Position numbers and translations under genes: made by a program | Notes under the pieces: model-generated | Seen by the model: only the letters and a program-made list of their open reading frames with translations | The model's database searches: none | What the model was told of the DNA's origin: nothing | From: Myxococcota bacterium | GTDB lineage: Bacteria > Myxococcota_A > Polyangia > Polyangiales > JANWZI01 | Assembly: GCA_025054695.1 (NCBI GenBank) | Contig: JANWZI010000012.1 | Location: forward strand, 1 to 60,938 | Reading direction: 5' to 3' | DNA length: 60,938 nt | Shown: piece by piece, positions 8,542 to 21,200 of the stretch | How positions within the stretch are numbered: position 1 is the stretch's first letter | Layout of the letters: each line of letters starts with the position of its first letter

Positions 8542-10611
8542 ATGGCGGAGGCGAAGTCCACGGTCACGCTGACGTTCCACATCTACCGGGGCGACGAGCT
8601 CGTGCGGACCGAGCGGCTCACTCAAGACATCATCAAGGTCGGCAAGCTGGCCTCGAGCCACCTGCGCATCGACGACGACAATGTCTCGCGGATGCACGCG
8701 GTCATCGAGGTGACCGGGCCGGATGCGATCTACATCATCGACCTCGGCTCGAGCTCCGGCACGATCGTCAACGGCCGCAAGGTGAACAAGGGCAAGCTCC
8801 AGAACGGTGACGAGATCCTCCTTGGCGAGACGCGCATCGTGGTCGAGGTGGCCTCCGAAGCGGCCTCCGAGGCCGAGCCGACGGCCGTCGCGTCCACACC
8901 ACCCGTGGCGACCGCAACGACCGGAGCACTGGCGGGCGGTGGCGCGCTGGCCGCTTCGGCATCGCCCCTCGTGGCGAGCCCCGCGGCCAAACCGGTTGTT
9001 CCGGATCCGTTCTCGGCCCCGGCACTGCCCGACCCGTTCGCGCCCCCGCCGCCGGTGGGGCCGAGCGCCCTTGGCCACCACGCGGCTGCGGAGGAAAACG
9101 GCGAGAACGTCGAATACGGCATCGTCGCGAGCGGTCCACCGGTGCCGGCCGAGGAGGTCGAAACGGCCGCTCAGGCCGTGGAGGTGTCGATCCTCTGGGG
9201 CGAGCGCAGCGTGCTGCACGTCGACCACGTCACGCCCCCGCGCGCGTACTACGTCGGCGACGAGGTCGACGCGAAGGGGCGCCCGCGGGGCGTCGACTTC
9301 GTCCTCGCCGCCGAGGCGGTCGGCACGAGCCGGATGCCGGTGGTCGTCGAATCGGGAGGCGGCGTGGCAGCCGTCATTCCGCAGGGCGCTTCGGGCCTCG
9401 TCACGTTCGGCGAGCACACCATGTCCATCGCGGACGCGCTCGCCTCGGGTCGGGCACAGCCCTGCGCCGAGCTGGCCGGTGCGTCGCAGATTCCATTGGG
9501 CCACGGGGTCACCGTGCGCGTCGAGCACCGCGGCTTCACGTTCGTCACGCGGGCCGTTCCCGCTGGCAAGCGCCTCGCCGCAGCCGCCAAGGTCGACCGC
9601 CAGCCGCTCTTCTACGTCGGCGGGTCGATGGCCGTCTTCGGTCTGTTCCTCCTGATGCTCTACTTCATCCCGCCGCGGGGCGGCGCGCTTTCGCTCGACC
9701 TGCTCAACATGGACTCCCGGCTCGTGAAGTACCTCATGGAGCCGCCGGAGACGCGCGAGGAGGAGACGCCCGAGTTCCTCCAGAACCAGCAGAACGACGA
9801 CGAAGGAGGCAAGGGCAAGCGCCACAAGGGCGAAGAAGGCCAGATGGGCAAGAAGGAGGCGAAGAAGACCAACAACCGGTACGCCATCGAGGGCCCCGAG
9901 GACAATCCCGACCCGCACATGGCGCGCGAAGAGGCGCGGGAGCAGGCGCGCAACGCGGGCATCCTGGGGGTGCTGCGGCAGGCGACCGGCGCGTGGAACT
10001 CGCCGACCTCTCCGTTCGGGCGGGACACGGCCCTCGGCACGGATCCGCAGAGCGCGCTCGGTGCGCTCATGGGCGACCAGATCGGCGAGAACTTCGGCTT
10101 CGGGGGCCTGGGCCTGCGCGGCACGGGCCGGGGTGGTGGCGGAACGGGCGAGGGCACGATCGGTCTCGGTAACTTCGGAACGATTGGTCACGGTGCGGGC
10201 GGGGGAAGTGGATCGGGCTACGGCCGAGGCGCCGGCGGCTTCAGCGGCCGCACGGCGCGCGTCCCCCGCATCCGGCAGGGAACGGCGGACGTGCGCGGCT
10301 CGCTCTCGAAGGAGGTCATTCGCCGCGTCATCCATCGGCGCATCAACGAGATCCGCTTCTGTTACGAGCAAGAGCTGGCGCAGCGACCCGATCTCGCCGG
10401 ACGGGTGGTCGTCGCGTTCATCATTTCACCGACGGGCGCCGTTCAGCAGGCGAGCATTGCGAGCTCGGACATCGGGAGCAGCCGCGTGGACAACTGCGTG
10501 GCCGACGCCATCCGACGGTTGACGTTCCCCGCGCCCGAAGGCGGCGGCATCGTCATCGTCCAGAGCTATCCGTTCGTCTTCGAGCAGACGGGGGGTGGCG
10601 GCGAGGAATGA
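8542..10611 (+). CDS. FHA - single TM - AgmX/PglI C-terminal domain protein, GltG/PglI-like
   Basis: A 689-aa protein with a cytoplasmic FHA domain at about residues 28-102 (SSHLRIDD, VSRMHAVIE, DLGSSSGTIVNGRKV), which is expected to bind phosphothreonine. A Pro/Ala-rich linker and a second globular region (about 210-350) follow. One membrane helix lies near 355-374 (FYVGGSMAVFGLFLLMLYF), then a charged segment and a Gly-rich periplasmic spacer (about 516-570). The C-terminal AgmX/PglI (TonB-like) domain, about 585-685, holds its two conserved Cys in IRFCYEQEL and DNCVADAIR. This exact order is that of GltG (PglI/NfsG), which links the cytoplasmic motor platform to the periplasm. It is the strongest anchor for calling this a Glt-type cluster. 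Confidence 0.85.
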   Translation: MAEAKSTVTLTFHIYRGDELVRTERLTQDIIKVGKLASSHLRIDDDNVSRMHAVIEVTGPDAIYIIDLGSSSGTIVNGRKVNKGKLQNGDEILLGETRIVVEVASEAASEAEPTAVASTPPVATATTGALAGGGALAASASPLVASPAAKPVVPDPFSAPALPDPFAPPPPVGPSALGHHAAAEENGENVEYGIVASGPPVPAEEVETAAQAVEVSILWGERSVLHVDHVTPPRAYYVGDEVDAKGRPRGVDFVLAAEAVGTSRMPVVVESGGGVAAVIPQGASGLVTFGEHTMSIADALASGRAQPCAELAGASQIPLGHGVTVRVEHRGFTFVTRAVPAGKRLAAAAKVDRQPLFYVGGSMAVFGLFLLMLYFIPPRGGALSLDLLNMDSRLVKYLMEPPETREEETPEFLQNQQNDDEGGKGKRHKGEEGQMGKKEAKKTNNRYAIEGPEDNPDPHMAREEAREQARNAGILGVLRQATGAWNSPTSPFGRDTALGTDPQSALGALMGDQIGENFGFGGLGLRGTGRGGGGTGEGTIGLGNFGTIGHGAGGGSGSGYGRGAGGFSGRTARVPRIRQGTADVRGSLSKEVIRRVIHRRINEIRFCYEQELAQRPDLAGRVVVAFIISPTGAVQQASIASSDIGSSRVDNCVADAIRRLTFPAPEGGGIVIVQSYPFVFEQTGGGGEE

Positions 10612-10675
10612 CGCGGGCAATCGACTAGGTCGGCCACGTCGTCGCATCGTCACGGGTCGGGTGGCAGGCCCGAAT

Positions 10676-10762
10676 CCGGCCTCGAGGCCGGCCTCACCGG
10701 CCGAGGAGGAACCCGGCATCACGCGACGGGTTCGGCCGGCGCGATCGACCCCAGGCCTGGGG
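10676..10762. other. two perfect palindromes in the gltG-downstream spacer
   Basis: CCGGCCTCGAGGCCGG (10676-10691) and CCCCAGGCCTGGGG (10749-10762) are perfect palindromes in the 218-bp gap between the GltG-like and the next TPR gene. The first could end the upstream transcript. The second lies about 30 bp before a promoter-like -35 box and could be an operator. No coding sequence is seen in the gap. Confidence 0.35.
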
Positions 10763-10792
10763 CGTGGGGCGCGCGCCGTCGACCGCGGATGG

Positions 10793-10821
10793 TTGTCCCC
10801 CACGCGACGGTCGCCTAGGAT
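10793..10821 (+). promoter_or_regulatory. promoter placing the start codon at the transcript end
   Basis: TTGTCC (10793-10798), a 17-nt spacer and TAGGAT (10816-10821), only 8 nt before the ATG at 10830. A normal start site about 7 nt after the -10 box would give a leaderless or almost leaderless mRNA. No ribosome-binding sequence precedes the ATG. Confidence 0.5.
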
Positions 10822-10829
10822 GCGCCCCC

Positions 10830-11753
10830 ATGGAAGGGCACCCTCCTACCCCCGTGGCGCAACGCAACGCCGCACCTGCGTCGTGGATGCGTCCCGTCGG
10901 CACTGCCGTCGCCGCCGTGGCGCTGCTCGTGACGGTGACCGGCGGCAACTGTTCGCGTGAGCGCGTCGAGTCGATGACCCGGATGAACGAGGGCGTGCTG
11001 CTCGCGCAGCAAAAGCGCTACGTCGAGGCCATCGAACAGCTCGAACGAGCGGCGGCCCTCGATGCGACCAACGACGCGGCCCACTACAACCTCGCGATCG
11101 TTCACATCGAAACGCGCAAGTTCGACCGGGCGCGCGAGGATCTGACGCGCGCCATCGCGATCAATCCGAACGTCGCGGGCTACCACGACAAGCTCGGCAC
11201 GGTGCTCATGGAGCTCGGACGGTGGGAGGAGGCGCGTGCTGCGCTCGAGAAAGCCGTCGAGCTCGATCCCCAGCTCTTCAAAGCCTACTACCGGCTCGCC
11301 CAGTGCGCCGAGCGGCTCGACGATCCACAGACGGCGCTACGGCGCTACACCGACGCGATCCAGCACGGGCCCCGATTCCTCGAGGCATACGCGCAGCTCG
11401 GTCGGCTGTACGCGGACCTCGGCTTCCTCGACGAGGCGGTCACGACGCTCCAGTCCGCGCGGCAGGTCGCGCTCGAGGGAACCGAGGAACTGGCCGCGAT
11501 CCATCATCTGCTCGGCACGGTGTACCAGCAGCGACGTCAGTTCGAGCAAGCCATCCAGGAGTTCCGCGCCGCTCTCGACATTTCCCCCGGAATGGCCGAA
11601 GCTCTCTTCTCGCTCGGCTGGACGTACGGACTGTCGAATCAGCGCGCCGAAGCCATCCGCTACCTGCGCAAGTACCTCGAGGTGGCGGCCGACGCGCCGC
11701 CGCACTACGTCAAGGCTGCCCGCGACCGGATCTCCGAGCTCGAGGCGCTCTGA
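10830..11753 (+). CDS. membrane-anchored TPR protein in the Glt-like cluster
   Basis: A 307-aa protein with an N-terminal hydrophobic segment (PVGTAVAAVALLVTVTGG) followed by NCSRERVE; the GGNC sequence is a poor lipobox, so an uncleaved anchor is more likely. Six or more TPR units fill the rest, for example QKRYVEAIEQLERAAALD, GRWEEARAALEKAVELDP and RRQFEQAIQEFRAALDISP. The longer frame from 10764 would run through the promoter and is rejected. It lies between the GltG-like gene and the giant TPR gene. In Myxococcus the comparable place holds a beta-barrel gene (GltH), so this is not a simple equivalent. It is probably an accessory of the same machine, with no precise name. Confidence 0.65.
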   Translation: MEGHPPTPVAQRNAAPASWMRPVGTAVAAVALLVTVTGGNCSRERVESMTRMNEGVLLAQQKRYVEAIEQLERAAALDATNDAAHYNLAIVHIETRKFDRAREDLTRAIAINPNVAGYHDKLGTVLMELGRWEEARAALEKAVELDPQLFKAYYRLAQCAERLDDPQTALRRYTDAIQHGPRFLEAYAQLGRLYADLGFLDEAVTTLQSARQVALEGTEELAAIHHLLGTVYQQRRQFEQAIQEFRAALDISPGMAEALFSLGWTYGLSNQRAEAIRYLRKYLEVAADAPPHYVKAARDRISELEAL

Positions 11754-11805
11754 CGGCACGCACGTCCGGGCATGCGGGGCTGGCCGCCCGTCGCCCGTGC
11801 ACCGA

Positions 11806-12091
11806 CATCGAAGCCGAGCGCGAATCGGGGCCCGCGTCCGAGCCCGAGTCTGAGAGCGAGACCGAGTCTGAGACCGAGTCCGAGTCCGAGTCCGACGCCG
11901 AGTCCGACTCCGAGCCCGAGCCCGAGTCGGAGACCGAGTCCGAGACCGCGTCCAAGTTCGAGTCCGAGTGTGACAGCAACGGTCACGTTGCTTGACGTGG
12001 GCGAAGAGTGCTGCGAGCCCGAGTCCGAGGCCGAATCGGACACCGAGTCCGAGACCCGGCCCGGGTCCGACTCCGAGTCCGCGTCCACGTT
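11806..12091 (+). repeat. GAGNCC array 2 with gamma module
   Basis: Two hexamer arrays (about 11806-11970 and 12016-12091) are separated by a gamma module at about 11972-12015 containing CGGTCACGTTGCT and ending TGCGAG before the next GAGNCC units. A module at 41940-41980 is clearly related. This fills most of the 459-bp gap before the giant TPR gene; no gene is seen in it. Confidence 0.85.
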
Positions 12092-12212
12092 CCAGCCATC
12101 CGCGCGACCGCGTTCGGTGTGGCGAGGTCTCGCATGAGAAGCGTGTTGGGCATTCAAAGCGGGCGTCGTTCGTGCGAGGATGCGGCCCCCTGCTGGGACA
12201 TCGGAGGTGGAC

Positions 12213-15200
12213 GTGGCCGCGGAAGCCAACGCGCAGAAGCTGGCGGAGATCGACGAGGCGCTCGCGCGCTTCGAAGCGCAGAAGCGCTGGTCGGACTACA
12301 TCCGCACCCTACTCCAAAAGGTCGACCTGCTCGACGATCCCGCCGAGAAGCTCGCCGTCTGGGCGCGGGCCGGACAGCTCTACCTGGAACGCTCGAGCAA
12401 CCAGGCCGAAGCCATCCGTTGTTACGAGCACGTGCTCGAGCTCGATCCGCGGCACGAGGAAGCCATCGCGCGCCTCAAGGAAATGTACGAGAAGCGGCGC
12501 GACTGGGAAAAGCTGCTCGGCGTGCTGCGTCGCGAGGTCGAGCGCCTCCCCCCGGCCAAGCACGCCTCGCACTGGTTGCAGATGGCGCTGCTCGCCACCG
12601 AGAAGGTGCGCAAACCCGAGGTGTGCATCGAGCTGTGGCAACGCGTCCTCGCGGCCGAGCCCGGACATTCGCAGGCACTCGATCAGCTGGCCGGATTCTA
12701 CGAACGGGCACGAGAGTGGTCGGCCCTCGCGGACGTGCTCGAGACGCGCCTGACCCAGCTCGTCGACGTCCAGGAGCGCAAAAACCTGCTTCAGAAGCTC
12801 GGCATGGTCTACGGCGACAAGCTCTCGGACGACGCGGGCGCCGCGCGCGCGTTCGCCCGTCTGCTCGAGATCGATCCGGAGGACCGACGCGCGCAGGAAC
12901 AACTCAAGCGGCGTTACGTCGCCCTGCGGGACTGGGATGCGCTCGAAGCGTTCTACGCCGCTGGACCCGATCGATGGGACGAGCTGATCCGCATCCTCGA
13001 GCGAGAGGCCGAGACGCCTGGCGCGACGCCGCAAGCGCGCATCGAGCTGTACGTCCGCATCGCCCGTCTTTGGCTCGAGCGACGCGCCAAGGCCGACCGC
13101 GCGGCGCGCGCGTACGAAAAGGTTCTCGAGCTCGACCCGGATCACCTGGGGGCAGCCGAGGCGCTCTGCCCGCTCTACGAGGCCGCGGGGGACGCCCGCC
13201 GCCTCGCTCAAGCCTTGGAGATCCGCCTCCGCCACGCGACCGAGCCGCTCGCCCGCGTCACGCTGCTGCGCGAGCTGGGGTTGCTCTACGAGCAACGTTT
13301 GCGGGAGCCGGCGCTCGCCTTCGATCGATTCCTCGAAGCCTTCTCGCTCGACCCGACGCTCGACGTAGTTCGCGAGGACGTGCTGCGACTGGCGCCCGCC
13401 GTCGATGGGTGGGCGCGGCTCGTCGAGGCGTACCGCCGTGCCGTCGACGCCTGCGCCGATCCCGAGGCACTCGTCGCCTTGCGCTGCGCCCTCGGGCGCG
13501 TCCACCGCACGGTCGGCGAGCTCGACGCCGCGATCGCGCAGTTCCGGCCCGTCTTCGAGGAGCGTCCGGATCACGACGAAGCCCGTCAGGCCCTCGTCGA
13601 GCTGTACGCGCAGACGGGCCGGCCCCGCGAGCTCCTCGCGGTCCTCGAGCGAAGCCTGTCCATCGAGACCGATCCCGCCCGGCGTCTGGAGCTCGCCCTG
13701 CGTCGCGCCTCGCTCCTCGAAGAAGCGATCGGCGAGCTCGACTCCGCCATCGAGGCGTACCGCTCCATCCTCGCGGAACACGGCGAGCAGCACCGCGACG
13801 TGTGGCGGGCGCTCGAGGCGCTCTATGAGCGCCGTGCTCGATGGGCCGATCTGGCGGCCGCGCTCGAGCGTCGCATCGAGATCGGGCCCGAGTCGCAGGA
13901 GGAGCTCGCGGCGCTCGAGTTCCGTCTCGGTCGCCTGCTCGAAACCCACCTCGGCGAGCGCGCACGCGCCGTCGAGCTGTACCGCGAGGTGCTCGTGCTG
14001 ATGCCCGAGCACGACGGCGCCCGCGAGGCGCTCGAGGCCTTGCTCGACGATGAGTCGGTCGGCCTGCAAGCGGCGGAGATCCTCGAGCCCATCTACGAAG
14101 TCCGGGGGGACTGGAACGGTCTCGTCCGCGCGCTGGAGGTGCGCCACCGAGGCAGCACGGATGCGTCCCAACGTCTCGAATTGCTCGAGCGCATTTCCGA
14201 CGTGCGGCTCGACCGCCTCGGTGACGTGGACGGCGCGTTCGACGCCCTCGCCCGCGCGCTCTCCGAGGCTCCCGACAGCGAGCGTACGCTGGCCCGTCTC
14301 GACGTCATCGCAGACGCGCACGCTCGCCATGCCGCCCTCGTGGCGCTCCTGGAGCGCGTCGGGGCCCAGCTCGACGTGCCCGATCTGGCCCGCGCCCTGT
14401 GGCTGCGCGCCGCGACCCTCGCCGAGAAGCGGCTCGGCGACGTGGACGCAGCCGTACGCCTCTGCGAGCGCGTGCTCGCACGTGACCCCGAAGACGCCGA
14501 GGTGCTCGTTCGCCTCGACGCGCTCTTGCGGCGTGCGGGTCGATGGCAAGAGCTCGTCCCGGTGCTGCGCCGTCGCGCGGAGCTCGCCGCCGACCCCGCC
14601 ACCCGTCAAGCGCTGATGCTCGAGATGGCGACCGTGCTGGACCAGGCGCAGAGCGATCCCGCGGCCGCGATCACCGTCCTGAAAGAAGTCCTCGAGCTGG
14701 ATCCGGATTGCCGAGTCGCGATCGAGGCCCTCGATCGCCTCTACGAACGGCTCGGCCTGTGGGCGGATCTCGCCGATCATCTCGACCGGCAGATCGCCGC
14801 AGCGCCCGACGAAGCGACGCGCATCGCGCTGTTGCTCCGCATGGCGGATCTGCGCGAGCGCCGCATGGGCGCACTCGAGGCGGCGCTCGAGACGTATCGC
14901 GACGTCCTCGAGCGTGACCCGCTCAACGAGGCGGCCACCGCCGCGCTCGAGCGCTGGCTCGGCGACGAGCGGCACCAGCTCGCGGTGGCCGAGATGCTCG
15001 AGCCCATCTACCGCGAGCGCAACGACTTCGAGCGCCTCGTCGCGGTCCACGAGATCCAGGCGTCGCACGCCAGCTCGCCGGCCCGACGCATCGAGCTGCT
15101 GCACCGCATCGCCGAGCTGCAGGAGCTGGCGCTCGACGACTTGAGCGCCGCCCTCGCGACCTACGCGCGGGCGCTGTCGCAGGATCCGGCCCACGAATCC

Positions 15201-18200
15201 ACGCTCGCGCAGCTCGAACGGCTGGCAGCGGCCACCGGCACCTGGGAGAGGCTCGCGCGCATCCTCGAGGCGGAGGTCGCACGCGTCGAAGACGCACAGC
15301 TCGCCTCGCAACTCCACCTGCGTGCGGCCGCGGTGCGCGAGGAACGCCTAGGTGACGTCGACGGCGCCATCGGACACTACCGCCGCGTGCTGGAGCTCGA
15401 TCCCACGCACCTGGAGGCCGTCGAAGCGCTCGAGCGGCTCTACCAGACGAACGAACGCTACGAGGAGCTCGCCGCCATCCTGCTGACCAAGGCGGCCCTG
15501 CTCCCGTCGGTCGAGGACGCCAAGGCCCACGCCTTCCGCGCGGCCGCGATTCACGAGGAGATCCTCGAGCGCCCGACCGAGGCCATCGCCGTGCTCCGCC
15601 GCATCCTTGAGCTCGATGCCGAGGAGCTGCGGGCGCTCGACCAATTGATCGCGCTGCACCTGCGGCTTGGCCAATGGGACGCGCTGCTCGAGGCCTATGC
15701 ACGCAAGGCCGACGTCGTCGCGGAGCCCGAGGAGAAGAAGCGCATTCTCGTCGAGATGGGCGCGGTGTACGAACGGGAACGCGGCGACCTCGCTCGCGCC
15801 ATCGACTGTTATCAGCGGATCCTCGAGCTCGATCCGACCGACTTCGTCGCGCTCTCTCGTCTCGACGTTCTCTACCAGCAGACGCGCAACTGGGGGGAGC
15901 TGCTCTCCGTGCTCGAGCGCGAGGCCGAGCTCGCGTCCGACCCCAACGAGGTGCTCTCGTTCCGCTACCGGATCGCCGAGCTGTGGCACCGCCACCTCGG
16001 CGAGCCGACGCGCGCGATCGACATCTACCGGGACATCCTCGAGGTCGTTCCCGACCATGCCCCGTCGCTCGACGCGCTCGAAGCCCTCGTCTCGGAGGGT
16101 CGAGAACCGGTCGCCGCGGCGGCCGTGCTCGAGCCCGTCTACCGCCAGCTCGGCGAGTGGGCCAAGCTCGCCGCCGTCCTCGAGGTCCAGATCGCGCACG
16201 AACCCGATCCGGGGCGTGCCGTCGAGCTGCTGCACCAGGTCGCCGAGCTGTACGAATTCCACCTGGACCAGCCCCGTCGCGCGTTCGACGCCTTCGGGCG
16301 GGCGCTCGCACTGGACGACGACAACGAGCACACGCTCGGCTCACTCGAGCGCCTCGCCGAAGGACTGGACGCGTGGAACGAGGTGGCCCGGCTGTACGAG
16401 GCGCAGATTGAGCGGCTCGAGAACGAGCCCGGGCGCCGCATGGAGCTGGCGCTGCGTACGGCGCAGATCCACGAAGTACAGCGGGGCGACGTCGAGGCCG
16501 CCATCGGGTTGTACCGGCTGGTGCTCTCGGTCGATCCCGTCCACCCGAAGGCGCTCGAGGCCCTCGACCGGCTGTACGAGGCGACCGAACGCTGGCCGGA
16601 GCTCGCCGCGATTCTCGCCACCGAGGCGCAGGTGGCACCGAGCCCCGACGACGTGCTCGCGTTGCAGTTCCGCCTCGGTCAGCTGCTGCAAAACCGGCTC
16701 GGAGACATCGACGGCGCCATCGAGCAGTACCGTACGATCCTGGGCGCCGCGCCCGAGCACCAGGGAGCGCTCGCCGCCCTCGAGTCGTTGTTCGACGCCG
16801 GCGTCCGACCGCTCGAGGTCGGCGCGATCCTCGAACCGCTCTATCGCATCCAAGAACAGTGGGACCGGCTGCTCGTCGTGCACGAGGTGCAGCTCGCGCA
16901 TCTCGCCGATCCCGACGAGCGCATCGGTCACATGCACCGCATCGCGGACATCGCCGAGGAGCGGCTCGGCGACCACGCGCGCGCCGCCTTGTGGATGCAG
17001 CGCGCGTTGCTCGAGAACCCCACCGACGAACGCGCCTCGGCCGACGTTGAACGCCTCGTCGGAATCGCCGACGCATGGGCGCAGCTCGCCGACACCTACG
17101 CGACCGTCGCCGCCGCCCCCCATCCCACGCCGGCTCGCGTCGAGGTCGCCCGACGCCTCGCCCGCGTCTACGCCGAGGAGCTCGGGGACGTGGTACTCGC
17201 CGAAGAGACCCATCGCTACGTCCTCGGGCTCGACCCGCAGAACGCCGAGTCGCTCGAGACGCTCGATCGCATCTACGAGGAGCACGGCGCCCACGAAGCT
17301 CTCGCCACGGTTCTCGGCCGGCGACTCGAGCTGGCGACGAGCGTCGTCGATCGCGTCGAGATCGGCCACCGCCTCGCGGATTTGCTCGACGCCGACCTCG
17401 ACCGCACCGACGAGGCCATCGGAGTCTACGAGCGCATCCTCGACCGCTACGATCCGAGACACGAGCCCTCGCTCACGGCGCTGGCCTCGATCTACGTGCG
17501 CCGCGCGGACTGGCGCCGCCTCTACGAGACCTTCGAGCGCGAGCTCCGGTCAGAGCCGGGCGACAGCCGCGCCGCGGAAATCCTGGCCTCCATGGCGTAC
17601 CTCGCGGCCGGCTACCTCGACGAGCCCGAACGCGCGGTCGCGCTCTGGCAAAAGGTGCTCGACCTGCGCGGCGAGGACCCCGAGGCGCTTTCCGCCCTCG
17701 GCGACCTGTATGCGCGTCTGGGCCGGTGGCGCGAGCTGGTCGACGTGCTCGACCGCGAGGCGAACGCGGCCGACGACGACGCCCTACGCATCGCGATCTA
17801 TCTCGACCAGGGTCGCATCTACCACGAGCGACTGGGCCGCGATCGCAACGCGCTCGAGTGCTGGGAGCGCGTGCTCGACGTCGATCCGACGCACACCGGC
17901 GCGCTGTTCGCGATGGCCGACGTGCATCGCCGAAACGGATCGTATCCCGAGCTCGTCGACACCTTGCACCGCATCGTCGAGGTGGGTGCCGCGAGCCTCG
18001 ACGACGCCGTGCTCGAAAGCGTGTATATGGAGCTCGGCCACATCTACGAAACGGTGCTGGGGCGCCCGGCCGACGCCATCGACGTCTTCGAGAAGGCCTC
18101 GCAGGTCGCTCCACGCAATCTCGAGGCGCTCGAGGCGCTGGAGCGGCTGTACCGGGCCGACGCGCGGTGGGAAGAGTGCATCTCGGTCCTCGAGCGTCGT

Positions 18201-21200
18201 GCCCGGGCGCTCGACGATCCGCAGGCACAGGTCGCCCAGTGGCTCGCGCTCGCCGCGATGTGGGCCGATCCGGTCGGTCGCCCCGACGAGGGTCGCGGCG
18301 CCTACGAACGCGTCCTGGAGATCGATCCGCTGCACGTCGAGGCGTTCGAGCGGCTCGAAGCGCTGCACCGCGAGGCGATGCGCTGGGAGCAGCTCGTCGA
18401 CCTGTACATCGCGCGTGCGGAGGCCGCGGGCAACGCGCGCGAGAGCATCGCCCTGCTGCGCAAGGTTGCGGAGGTTCAGGAGACGAAGCTCGACGATCGC
18501 GTTCAGGCGTACGAGACGCTCAAGGTCGCCTGGAGCTTCGACTACACCGACCGAGCGACGGTCGCCGAGCTGGAGCGGGTGGCGCGCGCGACGCAGCGGT
18601 GGAACGACCTGCTGTCGGCGGCCAACGAAGCGCTGCGCGAAGTCACCGAGCCGCCCGCCAAGATCGCCCTCTGCCTCGACTGTGCGCGCTGGTACGGCCA
18701 GGAGCTCGGTCGCCCCGAGTACGCCATCCCTTACTACCAACAGATCCTTGCGCTCGATCCGGCCAACGTCCCGGCGATGCGGCAGATGGCCGACCTGTAC
18801 CGGAGCACCCAGCAATGGGCGACGCTCGCGCAGATCCTCGGCCGGCTCGTCGAGATGGCGCGCGAGCCGTCCGAGAAGGCCGAGGGCCTCGTGCAGCTCG
18901 GAGAGCTCGCCGAAAGCCATCTGGGCACGCCGGAACAGGCCACCACGTACTATCGGCGCGCGCTCGAGCACGATCCGCGGTCCATCCCGGCGCTCGAAGC
19001 CCTCGAACGCGCGCATCGGCGCGAGGGACGCTGGGAACCGCTCCTCGACGTGCTGCGGCGCAAGGCCGAAGCGCTCTCCGATCCGGAGCGCGCCATCGAG
19101 ACGTGGCTCCAGCTTGCCGAGGTCCAGGAGGACCGCCTCGGTCGCTCGGACGACGCGGTCGAGACCTACCGACGCGTGCTCGAGCTCGATCCGCACTGCT
19201 TGCCGGCGCTCAAGGGGCTGGAACGGCTCGCCGCACGGGCCGAACGCTGGCAGGAGCTGCTCTCGGTCCTGGAGGCCCAACTCGACGTCGTATCGACCGA
19301 ACGCGAGCGGATCGCCTTGCGCGTCCGGGTGGCGGCGATGTGGGAGGAGCAGTTCCTCAAGCCCGACCGCGCGATCGAGCGGCTCGAGCAGGTCCTCGAG
19401 ATCGATCCGCAGCACGAAGAGGCCCTCGTCGGCCTCGCGCGCCTGTACCGCGCGACGCGCCGCTGGCCGGAGCTCGTCTCCACCTTCGAGCGCCACATCG
19501 CCGCAAGTCCCGACCGCGCGGAACGTTGCCGGCTGTATAAGGCCATGGGCGAGGTGTACGCGCTCGAGATGGGGGACGTCGATCGCGCCATCGACGCCTA
19601 CCTCGGCGCGCTCGATCTGAACGACGCCGACCTCGAGGCCCTGGACGCGCTCACGCGGCTCTACGAGCGACGCGGCGAGCACGTCTCGGCACTTGAAATG
19701 ATGGAACGGATGGCCCGGCTCGCGAGCGACCCCGCGCGCGTGGTCGACCTGCGCTACCGCATGGGTCGCATCCTCGACGAGCAGCTCGGCGACCGTGCCT
19801 CGGCCCTCGAGCACTACCAGCGCGCGCTCGACGTCGACCCGACCCACCTGCCCTCGCTCGAAGCCAAGCGCCGCATCCAGCTGGACGCCGGCGACTACGT
19901 CGAGGCCGCAAAGACACTGGAACAGGAAATCGCGCAGCAGCCGAGCGCACGCCTGGCCGCACGCCTGCTCGTCGAGCTCGGGCGGATTTACGAGGAACGG
20001 CTCGACGAGCACGGGCGCGCGCTCGCCGCCTGGCGGGCCGCGCTCGAGAAGGACCCCGACAACGAGGAGGCCGCCCTTCCCCTCGCCCGCGAGTACTACG
20101 CCCACGGCCAATGGGAGCAGGCGTTCCCCCTGCTGCAGATGCTCCACCGGCGGGCTGCGCGACGCGACGCCGCCGAGCAGCACGAGCTGGCCTGGCACCT
20201 CGGCGAGGCGGCGACCCGGGTCGGTCAGGACGAGGAGGCCGTCAAGGCGTTCACGCGGGCCCACCAGCTCGATTCGAACCACCTGCCCTCGCTGCTCGGG
20301 CTCGCCCATGCCCACTTCCGGACGCGGGACTGGGACAAGGCGTTCAAGTTCTTCCAGATGGCGCTCGTGCATCATCGCGATGCGCTCGATGCCGAGCAGG
20401 TCGCCGACGTCTTCTACCGGCTCGGCGTCATCAAGCGCGAGCAGGGCGAGCGACGCAAGGCGCTCAACATGTTCGACAAGGCGCTCGAGGAGCGACCCGG
20501 GCACCGACCGGCCCTCGAAGCGCTCGTCGCGCTGTACGAGGCGAATCAGGAATGGGAGCAGGTCATCCACTACCGCAAGCTCCTGCTGGACGTCGCCGCC
20601 GACGCCGACGAACGGTTCGCGCTGCTGGACGGCATCGGCGATCTCTGGAAGGACAAGGTCGGCAACGCCCAGAAGGCCATCCAGAGCTGGAACGAGGCGC
20701 TCGCGGTCCGCCCCACGGACCACAAGACGCTGCACAAACTGCTGGTCGCATACCAGGAGACGCGGCAGTGGGAGAAGGCGATCGAGACGATCGAGCGCAT
20801 CGCGGAGCTCGATCCGCGCGCGGAGGCCAAGGCCAAGTACGCGTACACGATCGGCGTCATCCTGCGGGACGAGCTGAAGAATCCGGCCGCCGCCGTCGAC
20901 CGGTTCAATCAGGCCCTGGACCTCGATCCGGACCAGCTCAAAGCGTTCGAGGCGATCAACAAGATCCTCACGGCGACCAAGGACTGGAAGCAGCTCGAGC
21001 GCGCCTTCCGCAAGATGCTCTCGCGCGTCATCAACAAGGGAAAGCCCGAGCTGGAGTTCCAGCTTTGGCACAATCTCGGCGTCATCTACCGCGACCGACA
21101 GAAGAACTTCGAAGCCGCCGCCGAGGCGTTCAAGATGGCCGCGCGCCTGCAACCCGACAACGCGCAGGAGCACCAGATCCTCGCGGAGATCTACACCGCG

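Noticed and set aside
11705..12229. Ser/Asp-, Ser/Glu- and Gly/Leu-rich proteins encoded in the hexamer arrays
   Set aside because: They arise from the 6-bp period, change frame with each indel and have no common start or stop. The possibility of coding constraint is kept only as a finding, not as annotated genes.
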